From: Solen grandis
Taxonomy: Eukaryota > Mollusca > Bivalvia > Adapedonta > Solenidae
Direction of reading: 5' to 3'
NCBI GenBank assembly: GCA_021229015.1
Contig: CM037778.1
Span: 86,218,477 to 86,282,476 of the forward strand
Length of the DNA: 64,000 nt
The position numbers were made by a program, and so were the translations under genes. Under the pieces are notes generated by a model. The model saw only the letters and a program-made list of their open reading frames with translations. It searched no databases and was not told where the DNA came from. Position 1 is the first letter of the stretch, and every line of letters starts with the position of its first letter. This document shows positions 23,154 to 29,254 of this stretch, piece by piece.

Positions 23154-24141
23154 GGCCTCCGTGGCCGAGAGGGTAAAGTCGCTGACTTTAACACTCACCC
23201 AGCCTCTCACCGCGTGGGTTCGAATCCCGGCAGGCATTCGGATTTTCATGTGAGGAAGCCTTCCAGCAGGTTTGCGGTAGGCCGGTGGTTCTACCCGGAT
23301 GTTTCCGAGCATTCGGGGTCTTCCTCCGCCTGTAATTAGCTGGACGTCGCTATATGACTGAAATACTGTCGAAGCGACGGAAAACTCAAATAGTCAAGTC
23401 AATATATACATATTCTCGACTAATTAAAACATAAGTGAATAATCCCAGAATGCTCCAAAACAAATAAGGCAGCTTATTTGCTGTGAAGATACTTACTTAT
23501 CATTGATTATCCTTTTTTACTTTATAACATCAAGATGTTGGGAAAAAAGGCAAGCAAAACGTTTTACAGCGCCTTATTTGATATTACCCGGCAAAAAAAA
23601 AAACGCGATGAAGCCAATGAAATGGCGTAACTTAATAAAACGCCCAAACGACGAAATACAGGGATGAAATTCCACGGCTGGTAGATGATATCGATCGATT
23701 GAGTGGGTATCCGACGATGTTTACAAATAATATCACTTTTCGATAAACTCTTGGATAGCATTGATTTAGCGTCTCACCTAAAAATTCATGTTAAGATAAT
23801 CAGAGGATTTTGTACCAACATTAGTTAATAAGTTATTCTTGGCCCCATTCAACTGTTTATGATTGTTCCGGTACAAAATAAAATCTACCATATACTTATT
23901 TTTTACAAGACTGAAAACCAACATTATCATTTTCAAGACCTGGTAGTTGGGGCCTATGCCTCGGACACAGTAGCTGTTTTCCGGGCCCGGCCTACAGTGA
24001 CGATGTCTGTGGACATAGAGATCTCTCCAGGAACCATACCCCTGAATGCAACAGGGTTGACATGCTCAAATGACGGAAGACAGTTTTGCATGGTTGCTAC
24101 AGTAACGTTTAATTACTCAAATCAAGCGGTCAAAAATCTAA
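2905..24141 (+). CDS. Integrin alpha chain, beta-propeller and start of thigh domain (13 exons, partial gene)
   Basis: This is the span of a split gene for an integrin alpha subunit, the cell-surface adhesion receptor chain that pairs with a beta subunit. Thirteen exons, each with AG acceptor and GT donor, join in a continuous frame: 2905-3062, 4625-4752, 6655-6800, 10394-10469, 10966-11014, 12642-12713, 14068-14162, 15886-15942, 18717-18914, 19450-19579, 21605-21721, 22899-22979, 23938-24141. The product of about 503 codons carries seven FG-GAP blades (ILVGAP, EIIGAPG, VIGVPN, IFVGAP, VAIGAP, LVVGAY cores) and three calcium loops (DITNDGYDE, DLDRDGFNE, DLDGNGYPD). No I domain is inserted between blades 2 and 3, and the order and spacing resemble alpha4/alpha9-type chains. 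Several N-glycosylation sequons are present. The first exon starts inside blade 1, so signal-peptide exon(s) lie upstream and are not recognised here. Thigh remainder, calf and transmembrane exons are absent before the assembly gap. Confidence 0.93.
3089..3739. mobile_element. Fold-back MITE-like element interrupted by a SINE
   Basis: Left arm (aatgctacagtttctatata... at 3099) is the inverted complement of the right arm (...tatatagaaactgtagcatt ending 3726). The match continues inward through tgaaactaca, gtagaatttgtttaaactttg, a cataaat/gaaacaca block, and gggcggataactca / tgagttatctgccc. The symmetry extends outward to cattaaag / ctttaagtg. No open frame. It sits just after the donor of the first integrin exon. 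Confidence 0.82.
3165..3378 (-). mobile_element. Truncated SINE (family B) inserted in the MITE
   Basis: Shares 'gggtttaatgtcccaacgac', 'agtattttagtcattt', 'gctgccacac.gcagtatcac' and 'gtagacatgtggcatgatac' with copies at 11751 and 15176. The tRNA-like head is missing. It is flanked by copies of tagaatttgttt (3154-3165 and about 3377-3388), which look like target-site duplications. Confidence 0.8.
4625..4752 (+). CDS. Integrin alpha exon: blade 2 start
   Basis: Acceptor ggtttcag, donor GTATGT. Joined with one base from the previous exon it reads through KLREMGINSHCETD, GTTIAVNRKFENY and LPMVT. The Cys and the following 'G-T-T-I-A-V' strand fit the start of FG-GAP blade 2 (in vertebrate chains: WLGVTL). 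It ends in phase 0 and leads straight into MCAPGWKN of the next exon, the usual VTCAPxWKN sequence of this blade. Confidence 0.88.
4753..6654. other. Intron 2 of the integrin gene
   Basis: No coding signal other than the SINE fragment at about 5070-5190. The rest is AT-rich unique-looking sequence. Confidence 0.6.
5070..5190 (-). mobile_element. SINE family A, 3' part only
   Basis: Contains the conserved tail of family A in reverse: tttaccgtcgctgcgatag, atagcgacgtccagctaatt and gtggaggaagaccccgagta. The tRNA-like head is absent, so the copy is truncated or its 5' part has decayed. Confidence 0.85.
6655..6800 (+). CDS. Integrin alpha exon: blade 2 (CAPGWKN block)
   Basis: Acceptor acttttgcag, donor GTATGA. 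Encodes MCAPGWKNTF, then NGMCLKARDDLN, MTCKEAEHGHQFGKYW. The C-A-P-x-W-K-N block and the following Cys pair are typical of blade 2 in non-I-domain alpha chains. Two bases remain at the 3' end and combine with the first G of the next exon to give Trp. An open frame on the opposite strand over this exon is a shadow. Confidence 0.92.
7030..8170. repeat. Tandem array, about 162-bp unit, seven copies
   Basis: The phrase ccataactctgaca recurs at about 7067, 7229, 7391, 7553, 7730, then diverged at 7891 and 8031. Each unit also has gaaatgttcaccatcatgag and ggtctgtagcttcaaggtca. Spacing is 162, 162, 162, 177, 161 and 140 bases. Lies inside intron 3. A lone partial unit is at about 27118-27225. Short open frames here are by-products of the repeat. 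Confidence 0.92.
9139..9199. repeat. (TG)n then (GA)n microsatellite
   Basis: About 20 TG units followed by a short GA run. Within integrin intron 3. Confidence 0.98.
9783..10200. repeat. Dispersed repeat of unknown type
   Basis: Blocks such as gagttatctcccctgaaaac and ctaatacctt reappear at about 12170-12440 (same order), and a noisy version lies at about 47990-48380. No coding potential or terminal repeats recognised. Confidence 0.6.
10221..10305 (+). mobile_element. tRNA-like SINE head
   Basis: gcgcccctgtagctgaatcg contains an A-box-like TAGCTGAATCGG, and ggtgttcgagtc matches a B box about 30 bases on. It does not fold as an intact tRNA with matched acceptor ends, so I read it as a SINE promoter rather than a tRNA gene. 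It lies 90 bases upstream of integrin exon 4. Confidence 0.65.
10394..10469 (+). CDS. Integrin alpha exon: blade 2 (AQAGMSAAFS)
   Basis: Acceptor catttcattgcag, donor GTATTT. With the incoming two bases it reads NCWPFWSQNNSFDSAQAGMS, ending AAFSS. The C/A-QAGxS motif is the conserved strand just before the blade-2 GAP core. Contains one sequon (NNS). The intron before it is 3.6 kb long and holds a tandem array and several repeats. Confidence 0.9.
10966..11014 (+). CDS. Integrin alpha exon: blade 2 GAP core
   Basis: A 49-nt mini-exon between acceptor tttcttttcag and donor GTATTT. It encodes SGDSEIIGAPGMNDWR plus one base; EIIGAPG is the GAP core of blade 2, and the next residue is completed as Gly. 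There is no I domain after this blade, so the chain is of the non-I-domain class. Confidence 0.9.
11560..11686. mobile_element. Partial copy of the 19155 inverted-repeat element
   Basis: The end gcgtcaaaatgagtctatat is shared with the right end of the element at 19155-19392, followed by ga.g.aaaggg. The left end is not recognised. Confidence 0.6.
11751..12064 (-). mobile_element. SINE family B, full-length-like
   Basis: On the minus strand it starts with a tRNA-like head (gtccccgatggccgagtgtt, and a B-box-like gggttcaatccccgg) and ends with the shared body tgatac.gcagtgtggcagc and gacgttaaaccat. Related copies at 3165 and 15176. Confidence 0.8.
12459..12596. mobile_element. Fold-back element, near-perfect 138-bp palindrome
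   Basis: acctgtaatggttccgctac at the left is mirrored by gtagcggatccattacaggt at the right. Inner parts tcggacc/ggtccga, gataaccaagg/ccttggttatc and cctaat/attagg also pair around a loop of about 4 bases near 12527. It is shorter than 150 bp, with no coding capacity, and lies just before integrin exon 6. Confidence 0.88.
12642..12713 (+). CDS. Integrin alpha exon: blade 2 to 3 linker
   Basis: Acceptor gtcttatttcag, donor GTATGG. Encodes GAFRSMQALQEGHMKIDTRK then TLYYG, the variable linker leading to the GYxIAAG strand of blade 3. Phase 1 on both sides agrees with the neighbours. Less conserved than the other exons; supported by frame, splice sites and position. Confidence 0.82.
13768..13971. 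mobile_element. MITE-like element, copy 1 (TTAA family)
   Basis: Terminal parts ataatttatccgtca and tgattgatgtattacctt are imperfect inverted repeats, and the inner ttgtgatcatgg/ccatgattataa also pair. The body (gcaagcctttatagactt, ctgaagta.tttt.aaa) is shared with the copy at 21352. Confidence 0.78.
14068..14162 (+). CDS. Integrin alpha exon: blade 3
   Basis: Acceptor tttataatatag, strong donor GTACGT. Encodes GYAIAAGNFDLDADTVIGVP then NYYRKKGGHIGQ, a complete FG-GAP core (GYxxAAGxFD...VIGVP). The loop FDLDAD resembles a calcium-binding DxDxD motif but lacks the final Gly, as expected for blade 3, which usually does not bind calcium. Confidence 0.92.
14422..14522. repeat. Two (TA)n microsatellites
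   Basis: TA runs at about 14422-14452 and 14470-14522 separated by ttattctttctagaaaaacg. Confidence 0.97.
15176..15484 (-). mobile_element. SINE family B, full-length copy
   Basis: Minus strand: tRNA-like head gtccgcccgaatggttagag with A box TGGTTAGAG and B box ggtttcgatacccgg, then the body atgccacatgtctacggcgt and the end gacgttaaacgcaataaaca. Two overlapping open frames on the two strands are by-products of the repeat. Confidence 0.82.
15886..15942 (+). CDS. Integrin alpha exon: blade 3 to 4 linker
   Basis: A 57-nt exon, phase 0 on both sides, between acceptor ccaatctttttag and donor GTATGT. Encodes VELRKGNKRRKIMFDKEYQ, a basic linker that fits the strand after the blade-3 core. Its short length makes it less certain alone, but it joins blades 3 and 4 without breaking frame. 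Confidence 0.78.
15943..18716. other. Intron 8 of the integrin gene
   Basis: No coding evidence. Holds a poly-C run (about 16589-16602), a short TCTG/TCCG-rich tract near 16140, poly-A at 18186-18210, and a C/A/AAC low-complexity block at 18520-18700. Several short open frames lack any recognised motif. Confidence 0.6.
18601..18655 (+). pseudogene. Duplicated fragment of the blade-4 exon
   Basis: These 55 bases are identical to 18770-18824 inside the real exon (coding KVQVGTKFGASVAAVDITND). The fragment has no splice sites and ends in gattaaac where the exon continues gatggttac. Both sides carry (aac)n and poly-A runs. It is either a local duplication or an assembly slip in low-complexity sequence; it cannot code on its own. 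Confidence 0.88.
18717..18914 (+). CDS. Integrin alpha exon: blade 4 with calcium loop
   Basis: Acceptor ttccatgttacag, donor GTAGGT; 66 codons, phase 0 on both sides. Encodes CDSFPYVTEIVRKNVDK, then FGASVAAVDITNDGYDE, IFVGAPLY and EGRVFVYTTKGN. The DITNDGYDE loop is a calcium-binding hairpin of the FG-GAP type. It lies directly after a poly-A tract and the 55-bp duplicated fragment. Confidence 0.95.
19155..19392. mobile_element. MITE-like element with terminal and internal inverted repeats
   Basis: Ends ccctttccctcata and tatgagggaaaggg are inverted repeats. Inside, cgaacagcataaaac (19196-19210) and gttttatgctgttcg (19246-19260) form a perfect 15-bp stem, with agcctacgag/ctcgcaggct pairing further in. 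No open frame. Inserted in integrin intron 9. Confidence 0.85.
19450..19579 (+). CDS. Integrin alpha exon: blade 5 first half
   Basis: Acceptor caattgcttcag, consensus donor GTAAGT. Encodes KICGPIGVMSGGAKYPSIRS, then FARFGTSIASAGDLDRDGFN. GDLDRDGFNEV, completed in the next exon, is a canonical DxDxDG calcium site. The preceding FARFG is the usual start of the blade. Confidence 0.95.
20036..20283 (+). mobile_element. SINE family A, full-length
   Basis: tRNA-derived head with A box TGGCCGAACGG and perfect B box GGTTCGAATCC, then a conserved body (tttttcatgtgaggaagctt, ggtggttctacccgggtacc, ggtcttcctccacctgtaat) and the tail tagctggacgttgctatatg, gaaatactatcgcagcgacgg. Ends in an A/C-rich stretch. 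Confidence 0.93.
20562..20896. repeat. 41-bp minisatellite, eight copies
   Basis: Unit core tagtggcatatagctctacc, cctaacctgtacaagatgaca. Copies are nearly identical; one unit lacks an A (acctgtacagatg at about 20714) and a few read accac for acccc. Within integrin intron 10. The minus-strand open frame over it is a repeat artefact. Confidence 0.96.
21352..21548. mobile_element. MITE-like element, copy 2 (TTAA family)
   Basis: Begins TTAAGGTAATTCATCCATCA and ends TGATGGATGAATAACATTAA, inverted repeats of about 20 bp differing at two positions, with TTAA at each outer end. Internally ttgtgatcatg and aatgatcat also pair. It ends 56 bases before integrin exon 11. Confidence 0.85.
21605..21721 (+). 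CDS. Integrin alpha exon: blade 5 GAP core to blade 6
   Basis: Acceptor cctatctcaacag, donor GTAAAA; 117 nt. Encodes EVAIGAPYEDDRHGAVYIYH, then GFDAELSSQIEDKFAQRIEG. The VAIGAPYEDD...GAVYIYHG and SQRIEG-like blocks are highly conserved across integrin alpha chains. Confidence 0.96.
22899..22979 (+). CDS. Integrin alpha exon: blade 6 calcium loop
   Basis: Acceptor taatctttttcag, donor GTTTCT. Encodes KLIKPDIQSFGWSLYGDEDL, then DGNGYP; with the next exon this gives the canonical DLDGNGYPDLVVGAY. The FGWSLYG strand matches the FGxSLxG motif. Confidence 0.95.
23119..23152. repeat. (TA)n microsatellite
   Basis: About 16 TA units directly before a SINE, possibly its insertion target. Confidence 0.97.
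23152..23395 (+). mobile_element. SINE family A, full-length
   Basis: A box TGGCCGAGAGG, B box GGTTCGAATCC near 23218, body tttcatgtgaggaagccttc and tail cgtcgctatatgactgaaat, cgaagcgacgg. Open frames on both strands come from the element. Confidence 0.93.
23938..24141 (+). CDS. Integrin alpha exon: last blade and start of thigh domain
   Basis: Acceptor attatcattttcaag, consensus donor GTAAGT; 204 nt. Encodes DLVVGAYASDTVAVFRARPT, closing the propeller, then VDIEISPGTIPLNATG, TCSNDGRQFCMVATVTFNYS, the first beta strands and disulfide pair of the thigh domain. Sequons NAT and NYS. This is the last exon I can assign with certainty to the gene. Confidence 0.95.
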
Positions 24142-25353
24142 GTAAGTATATAATGTAAGTATAAGTACATGTATATAATTTATCATAAGATTAACGAAAC
24201 AGTCAGGACCATCTTGCCATTATAATCAACTTGACGCCAAAACAGGTGAATCCCAGCCCCAGATGTTAGTCGGAGGTTGTTGAAGTAAGGTAACTATTGA
24301 AAGCAAGATTCACTTGCATTTGTTTGTCAGAGGTTTGTACAGCTTTTCACTGGTTAACTGGTTAAAGGCATCTCAAAACCCTTATATAAGTGACCCCCCC
24401 ACATTTATTCACCCACCCAGCATGTGTGGGCATCTGTTTTCTGATAAGCCAGGCTGCCACAGTCTGTCACGATGTGTCTGTCACACAGGTATTGTTCAAG
24501 ATCCAAGTGTATGTATGCTATATTTGGGGGTTGAACATAGTCATTCACAGTTTGTAAAGGAAATAGTTGTGAATATACCAATTATGCAATCCTAAATACC
24601 AGAAATTGTTCTATCAGTTCTTTTTTATTCTTTTTGTATTTAATTAAATATAAATCTTTATTTGTTTTCTTTCTTACTTTGTTGGTTGATTTTGTTATTT
24701 CTTATACATTTTGTTATTTCTTTCTTTCATTCTTTTAGTTCTCATATATATTTTAATTTATATTTCATTTTGATTTGTAAAATTTATCATAAAAAGCGAC
24801 ATTAAGATTGGAAATAAATTATGTATTACTAAATACTTTCATTCAACCACAACTGTGCATGTAATTCTGCCATTTCCCTAGACTGTGAGGACCTGTGGCC
24901 TGGATGCAGTTTATTCAATAAGAGAAATTCTGTTGAAGGAAATGTAACGAAACGTTTCTAACAAAAGCAATTTAAAAAGTCATTCATTGTCAGAATAATG
25001 TCCTTCAGACTCATTTTAAGTCATTTTGAATACTAAAACTTGTATCTCTTTCATGTATTTTCAAGATCAAATATTTAACTATGAAATAAATACATAATCA
25101 TGTAGTTACAAAATTGACACCTAGTAATTAATGCAATAAAGAATATGTAAGGGATCATACAGTAAACAACCCACATTATCACTAACATTCATTAAAATGT
25201 TTATGGCTTTGTGTAAAACTAGCCTACTGTCTCACTTCCATACTAGCAGGTAATTTAGTTTTGCATTAACCCATCAGAGGTTTTACTGTGACAGATTAGT
25301 ACTATATTGGCTAAAGACTCCCTGCAGTGATGACCAGCAATTAGCAGGTCTGG
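24142..25353. other. Sequence after the last sure integrin exon
   Basis: T-rich and AT-rich intron-like sequence (about 24610-24790 is mostly ttctttt/attttg). Apart from the possible terminal exon at 24882, I see no thigh or calf exon. Confidence 0.6.
24882..24961 (+). CDS. Possible short terminal exon of the integrin gene
   Basis: After acceptor catttccctag the sequence is open in the phase left by exon 13. It encodes NCEDLWPGCSLFNKRN and a short tail with one NVT sequon, then TAA at 24959-24961. Possible polyadenylation hexamers (aataaa) follow near 25084 and 25135. No similarity to thigh-domain sequence is recognised. It could be an alternative last exon making a head-only, soluble chain, or chance. 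The supporting facts are only the acceptor, phase and stop. Confidence 0.25.
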
Positions 25354-25583
25354 TCACAGCAGGTGGGGGCCTGGCACAGTGGGATACCACATTCCTTTCG
25401 AGATGCCTTTAAACCGATATGTATGATCATTTCGGGGCGTTTTGGCGTCATGTTTATTGTCACGTATCCAGACTAGCTGGAAAGATCTCGAAGTAAAGAG
25501 CTCGGGTAGTCTGATAACTATTGACTCGAAGGCAAAGCCTATTTGTACTGTAGCTTTTCCAGGCAAAACGCATTGGTGTACAA
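25354..25583 (-). CDS. Immunoglobulin-like coding segment, 5' side cut by gap
   Basis: Minus-strand frame open from the gap to a stop at 25354. It reads CVLPGKATVQIGFAFES, then LFTSRSFQLVWIRDNKHD and HTYRFKGISKGMWYP. A G-x-A-T-V strand followed by L-V-W-I-R-D-N-K resembles the B and C strands of an immunoglobulin domain, though the usual second-strand Cys is not seen. A possible donor (GTATCC) lies at about 25392 in minus orientation. The opposite strand is also partly open; the minus frame is preferred because the segment on the other side of the gap carries a clear Ig motif on the same strand. Confidence 0.45.
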
Positions 25584-25683
25584 NNNNNNNNNNNNNNNNN
25601 NNNNNNNNNNNNNNNNNNNNNNNNNNNNNNNNNNNNNNNNNNNNNNNNNNNNNNNNNNNNNNNNNNNNNNNNNNNNNNNNNNN
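25584..25683. other. Assembly gap of 100 N
   Basis: Exactly one hundred Ns, a usual default for a scaffold join of unknown length. The true distance and order of the flanks are therefore not known from this sequence. Confidence 0.99.
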
Positions 25684-25827
25684 TGACATTTTAGGCAGGT
25701 GTAAGTCCCTTCATCATGTACGGTACGAAGTAGCATTCTCTTTTGGGTAAACGATTTGCTACAGATAGAGTATTCGTACGCGTTAGTCGCGTCCTGGATC
25801 GTAGGCGGAATGTTTGTATTTATTTCA
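25684..25827 (-). CDS. Immunoglobulin-domain exon, 3' side cut by gap
   Basis: On the minus strand, acceptor catattttccag is followed by TEINTNIPPTIQDATNAYEY, then SKSFTQKRMLLRTVHDEGTY and TCLKC. R-x-L-L-R-x-V-x-D-E-G-x-Y-x-C is the E-F strand hallmark of an I-set or V-set immunoglobulin domain. The exon runs into the gap after TGTCA. The product is likely a secreted or cell-surface Ig protein; no family name can be given. Confidence 0.6.
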
Positions 25828-25924
25828 GTCCTGGAAAATATGAACATTTATCAGTTTATAAATTATCATTCAATAAATTCATATTAATACATTAATAATT
25901 AAAAAAAATATAGCAATACGAATT

Positions 25925-25975
25925 TATATAAAAACACTCACTCGCTCGCTCGCTCACTCACTCACTCACTCACTT
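25925..25975. repeat. CTCG/CTCA microsatellite
   Basis: cactcactcgctcgctcgct followed by cactcactcactcact. Confidence 0.9.
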
Positions 25976-26159
25976 CATAACACGAAGATACGTGTAATTT
26001 TATCTCTGATCAGAATAAGGCAATGCTACATGTAAAAAAGGGTATCTAAAAGATGGCCCTATCGAGTAACTTTTTCAGTGAGTATTTGCCATTAACGCCT
26101 TTTATTACTATTCTCAGATCAGAAAAATACCCCCAAACAGAATGATTTCCTAATAGTGC

Positions 26160-26290
26160 AACGTTGTAGCAACATTAAATGTCGCACCAACGCTAAATTC
26201 GCACTTGACATTTTATGTCGCAAGGCTGACGCTAAATTTGCACTTGACATTAAAACCATATGTCGCAACATCAACGTTAAATGTCCATCC
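26160..26290. repeat. Short two-to-three-copy tandem repeat
   Basis: acgctaaatt.gcacttgaca recurs at about 26191 and 26231, with ttatgtcgca / atatgtcgca / aatgtcgcac around it. Lies between the two minus-strand candidate exons. Confidence 0.7.
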
Positions 26291-26418
26291 TTTATTAGGG
26301 AAATTAATAATCCATTTGATGTTTTGTTTTAGGCGTTTCACAACTGTAAAATTAAAACATAAGTGTTGTACGTGTTAATAAATGACTGCTCATTCGTTCA
26401 TGTTATTGCTTACCACAG

Positions 26419-26645
26419 GGTTCATCAGATTTAGTCGTCTGATTCGGGGAATTTGTTGAAGCGATAGCCCCAAAGCAGAAAGGCCCACAGAACAACATAC
26501 TACAGAACCACAGTGCCAGGCAGTCGTTAATGTTTATTCCCAGTTGTTTTCCTTTTGAAAAGGTAAGAGTGGATTCCCTTAGGTCAGATATCACAGTATA
26601 AGCACACGCAACAGTTAGGGCAAGTCCTGACGGAAAAGTCGACAT
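26419..26645 (-). CDS. Possible first exon with hydrophobic segment
   Basis: Minus-strand frame from ATG (MSTFPSGLALTVACAYTVIS) to a consensus donor GTAAGC after SDEPC. It includes a second hydrophobic run (LALWFCSMLFCGPFCFGAIA) followed by STNSPNQTTK, which could be a signal anchor. It lies upstream of the Ig exon, but its end phase does not match that exon directly, so either another exon lies between or the two are unrelated. Confidence 0.22.
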
Positions 26646-26722
26646 TTAATCTTTTGAAGCTATCGTCCCACCATTACTACCACTGCTTTGATTTTTATCT
26701 TAGCATTATATACCGCCGCCGC

Positions 26723-26723
26723 C

Positions 26724-26754
<31 letters not shown>
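26723..26754. repeat. (GT)n microsatellite
   Basis: About 15 GT units after gccgccgccg. Confidence 0.97.
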
Positions 26755-26756
<2 letters not shown>

Positions 26757-26844
26757 GAGCATTTTCGATTCCGGACACTTACTTTGTCTTGCATGCATGC
26801 ATTTTGATATGATTTGGCATCAATGGATCTCCTCAAGAAGAATG

Positions 26845-27083
26845 TTGTTGTTGTTGTTGTATTGGGGTTTACCGTCGTCATATAGCGACGTCCAGCTAAT
26901 TACTGGTGGAGGAAGACCCCGAGTACACAGAGGTACCCGGGTAGAAGCACCGACTTACCGCAAGCCAGCTGGAAGGCTTCCTCACATGAAAAATCCAAAG
27001 TCCCTTCCGGGATTCGAACCCACAGCGGTGAGGGGCTGAGAGATTTGTAGTCCACGACTGTAACCGCTCGGCCATGGCGGCCC
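26845..27083 (-). mobile_element. SINE family A with target-site duplications
   Basis: Minus-strand copy: head with B box GGTTCGAATCC (reverse at about 27011), body and tail to tttaccgtcg, then a (ttg)n end. Flanked by cctcaagaagaatg (26831-26844) and cctcaaaaagaatg (27084-27097), 14-bp duplications with one mismatch. Compared with the 20036 copy, about 14 bases of the tail are missing around accgtcgtcatatagc. Confidence 0.93.
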
Positions 27084-27515
27084 CCTCAAAAAGAATGAGT
27101 GTCGCACAAAAGATCCAGGTTTGTAACTCAAAGGTCAAGGTCACACTTACAGATCAAAGATCATTGGGGTATTTACAGTTTCCGGACATTGACTCTATCC
27201 TGGATGGATGGATATTTGCACCCACTAGCATGTAACGTCATATACAGACAGAACATATGAAAGAATGTGCAGATCGCAAGACCCATAACTCTTAACTTCA
27301 ATATATTTTGAGTTACGCCCCTTTGTTGATAGTGCTGTTGGGTAGGGGACTCATGTTTGAACAGTTTCCCAAGGAAAACGTAAGTCCAGTGTACATTAAG
27401 TATGTGGTAAAATCTGCTAAAACGACAAAACAATTCTGTGTCAAAGCAACCAACCAGTAGGTACTAGACAAAGACAAAATGTCATGCATTGAGTTACTCC
27501 TCATTAAATCTCAAT

Positions 27516-27912
27516 TAATGGACAGGCCACGTTATCCGTATGGATGATCATCGCATGCCCAAGCAGCTGCTGTATGGAAGACTCAAAGAAGGCTCTCGTC
27601 AAATAGGCCGAACTGCGCTACAAAGACACACTCAAGAGCAATCTTAAATGGCGTGAAACTTGAAAAAGCTGCCAGTGACAGATCAGAATGTATGTCCTTG
27701 TTCCACAAAGCAACAAAAACTTTTTGAAAAATACAAAAGATTGCGTCTTACTGCGGCACAGAACGTCAATATCAACAGTACATTGTTGCACCGTTTGCGG
27801 CCGCCCCTGCACCTCCAGCTTTGGCCTGAGAAGTCATTGATGAATGCACAGATGATGCCATCGTCGGTCACCGATGGTCTACCAATAGAAGAAGAATCGC
27901 TTGCTTTTTTTT
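27516..27912 (+). mobile_element. Non-LTR retrotransposon, decayed 3' end
   Basis: Broken frames encode GHVIRMDDHRMPKQLLYGRL, then KEGSRQIGR, YKDTLKSNLKWRET, KAASDRSE, KATKTFEKYKRLRLTAA and finally CTVCGRPCTSSFGLRSH. This order (W-GHV-RMDD-R-PKQLLYG, YKDTLKSNLK, and a C-x2-C-x3-C...H knuckle near the end) is the C-terminus of the endonuclease-reverse transcriptase of a LINE common in invertebrates. Stops and frame changes show it is dead. Only the terminal part is present; the reverse transcriptase is missing. Confidence 0.88.
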
Positions 27913-29254
27913 AAATACGTATATCAAACAAGTAAGAAGAGAGAAAGAGGGACATAGTGTTTATTGAAAAAAAAAATTGTGTTCAGGTCATGCATACATA
28001 ATATATGACATACGGATACGGCATAGTTTGAAAAATTGAATGAATGCTACATTTTGAATTTAAAACATATTCTCCTAACGGTATTAACGCTTTGATTTAT
28101 ACCGTGGTTACGAACTTGCCCCAGTGTTGCCCGGTGTCCACGTTTCATCTGTAGAAAGCTTAAACAGAACGTAAAAAAACGTGTCAGACCTTGATCAGAA
28201 AGTGAGAAACGTGAGGGACGTGGCGGACCGGGAGGGAAAGTACTTGCATCCGTGGTACGTAGACCGCGGGCCGCAACGTGGTGGGCCTTGTTGACACCGG
28301 GGCTCAGTCCTTTTCCCCTCCACGGCTCTTCACAGATGTATCGTGATAGACCGTGAGAAAACTTAACAGGACTTAACACAACTTGTATACAGGGATAAAC
28401 ATGACCAAAGTCCCACGGCGCTACTTTTCGTGAAAACGGGGTTGCCGTGGCTGCCGGGGAAACATAGTGTAACCGTAGCAGAACTTCACGCCCCTACCTC
28501 GGATGAAAAGTTTCGTAACATCAAGAGCGACTACAGCGCACAGGTTGTACCGCTTCATGATATTAATATCGTGTAAGCCTCTCTAATCATTTCGCATATG
28601 TTGATGGCTCGAATTAACCACGATATTAAATAATTAATTAAACTGGGATCTAGGGGCAGCAGGTCGTCAACGTGAGTGTCAATTTATATACAAATACATT
28701 TAATTTCATATTTAATTACAAACTAGTTCACGATTTCGAAAGAAAGCTATTTATTTGTCATAATATGTACATGTATATAATTTACACAAATTGTTTCAAT
28801 ATTTATTTGATATTCATGCATAATTCGGCTCGCCCACGGGCGGTTGGATATACGATAGAATTTTTACAACGAAGGAAACAAAGACTCCGCTTACACATGG
28901 AGAGTATACTCGTAGTTCTTGAATTCTACATAGACAATCTATTATTACGACGGAACCTATGGAGGCAATTCGTTGCCAAAAATCCAGCCTTGTAATCATG
29001 ACAATTTATACTTCGGTTCAACTAAACAGATTTGAAAAAGCATAAACGTTTATTCGAGAGATACATATTGTGCTCGTATTGTGCGTTTTGATTATCTCGA
29101 TTTAACTAGTAACGTTTTTACTTCTAGAATGTAATTTGGTAACATACAGCTAAGATAAAATGCAAATAATATTTATAATTTTTCAAACTCAAATTTACGA
29201 AATGTACAACGACATACACAACACATTTTACGCCGTACATCACGACGTTCGAGA
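27913..29254. other. Intergenic block, partly GC-rich
   Basis: 28100-28560 is clearly richer in GC than its surroundings, with several cgtgg/gtccacg motifs, but no protein motif was recognised. A 110-codon minus-strand frame there has no recognised feature. The part from about 28575 onward is matched by the noisy copy starting near 43765. Confidence 0.5.

Noticed and set aside
28047..28379. 110-codon minus-strand frame in the GC-rich block
   Set aside because: No recognised domain, no splice support, and its length is not unusual in GC-richer sequence.
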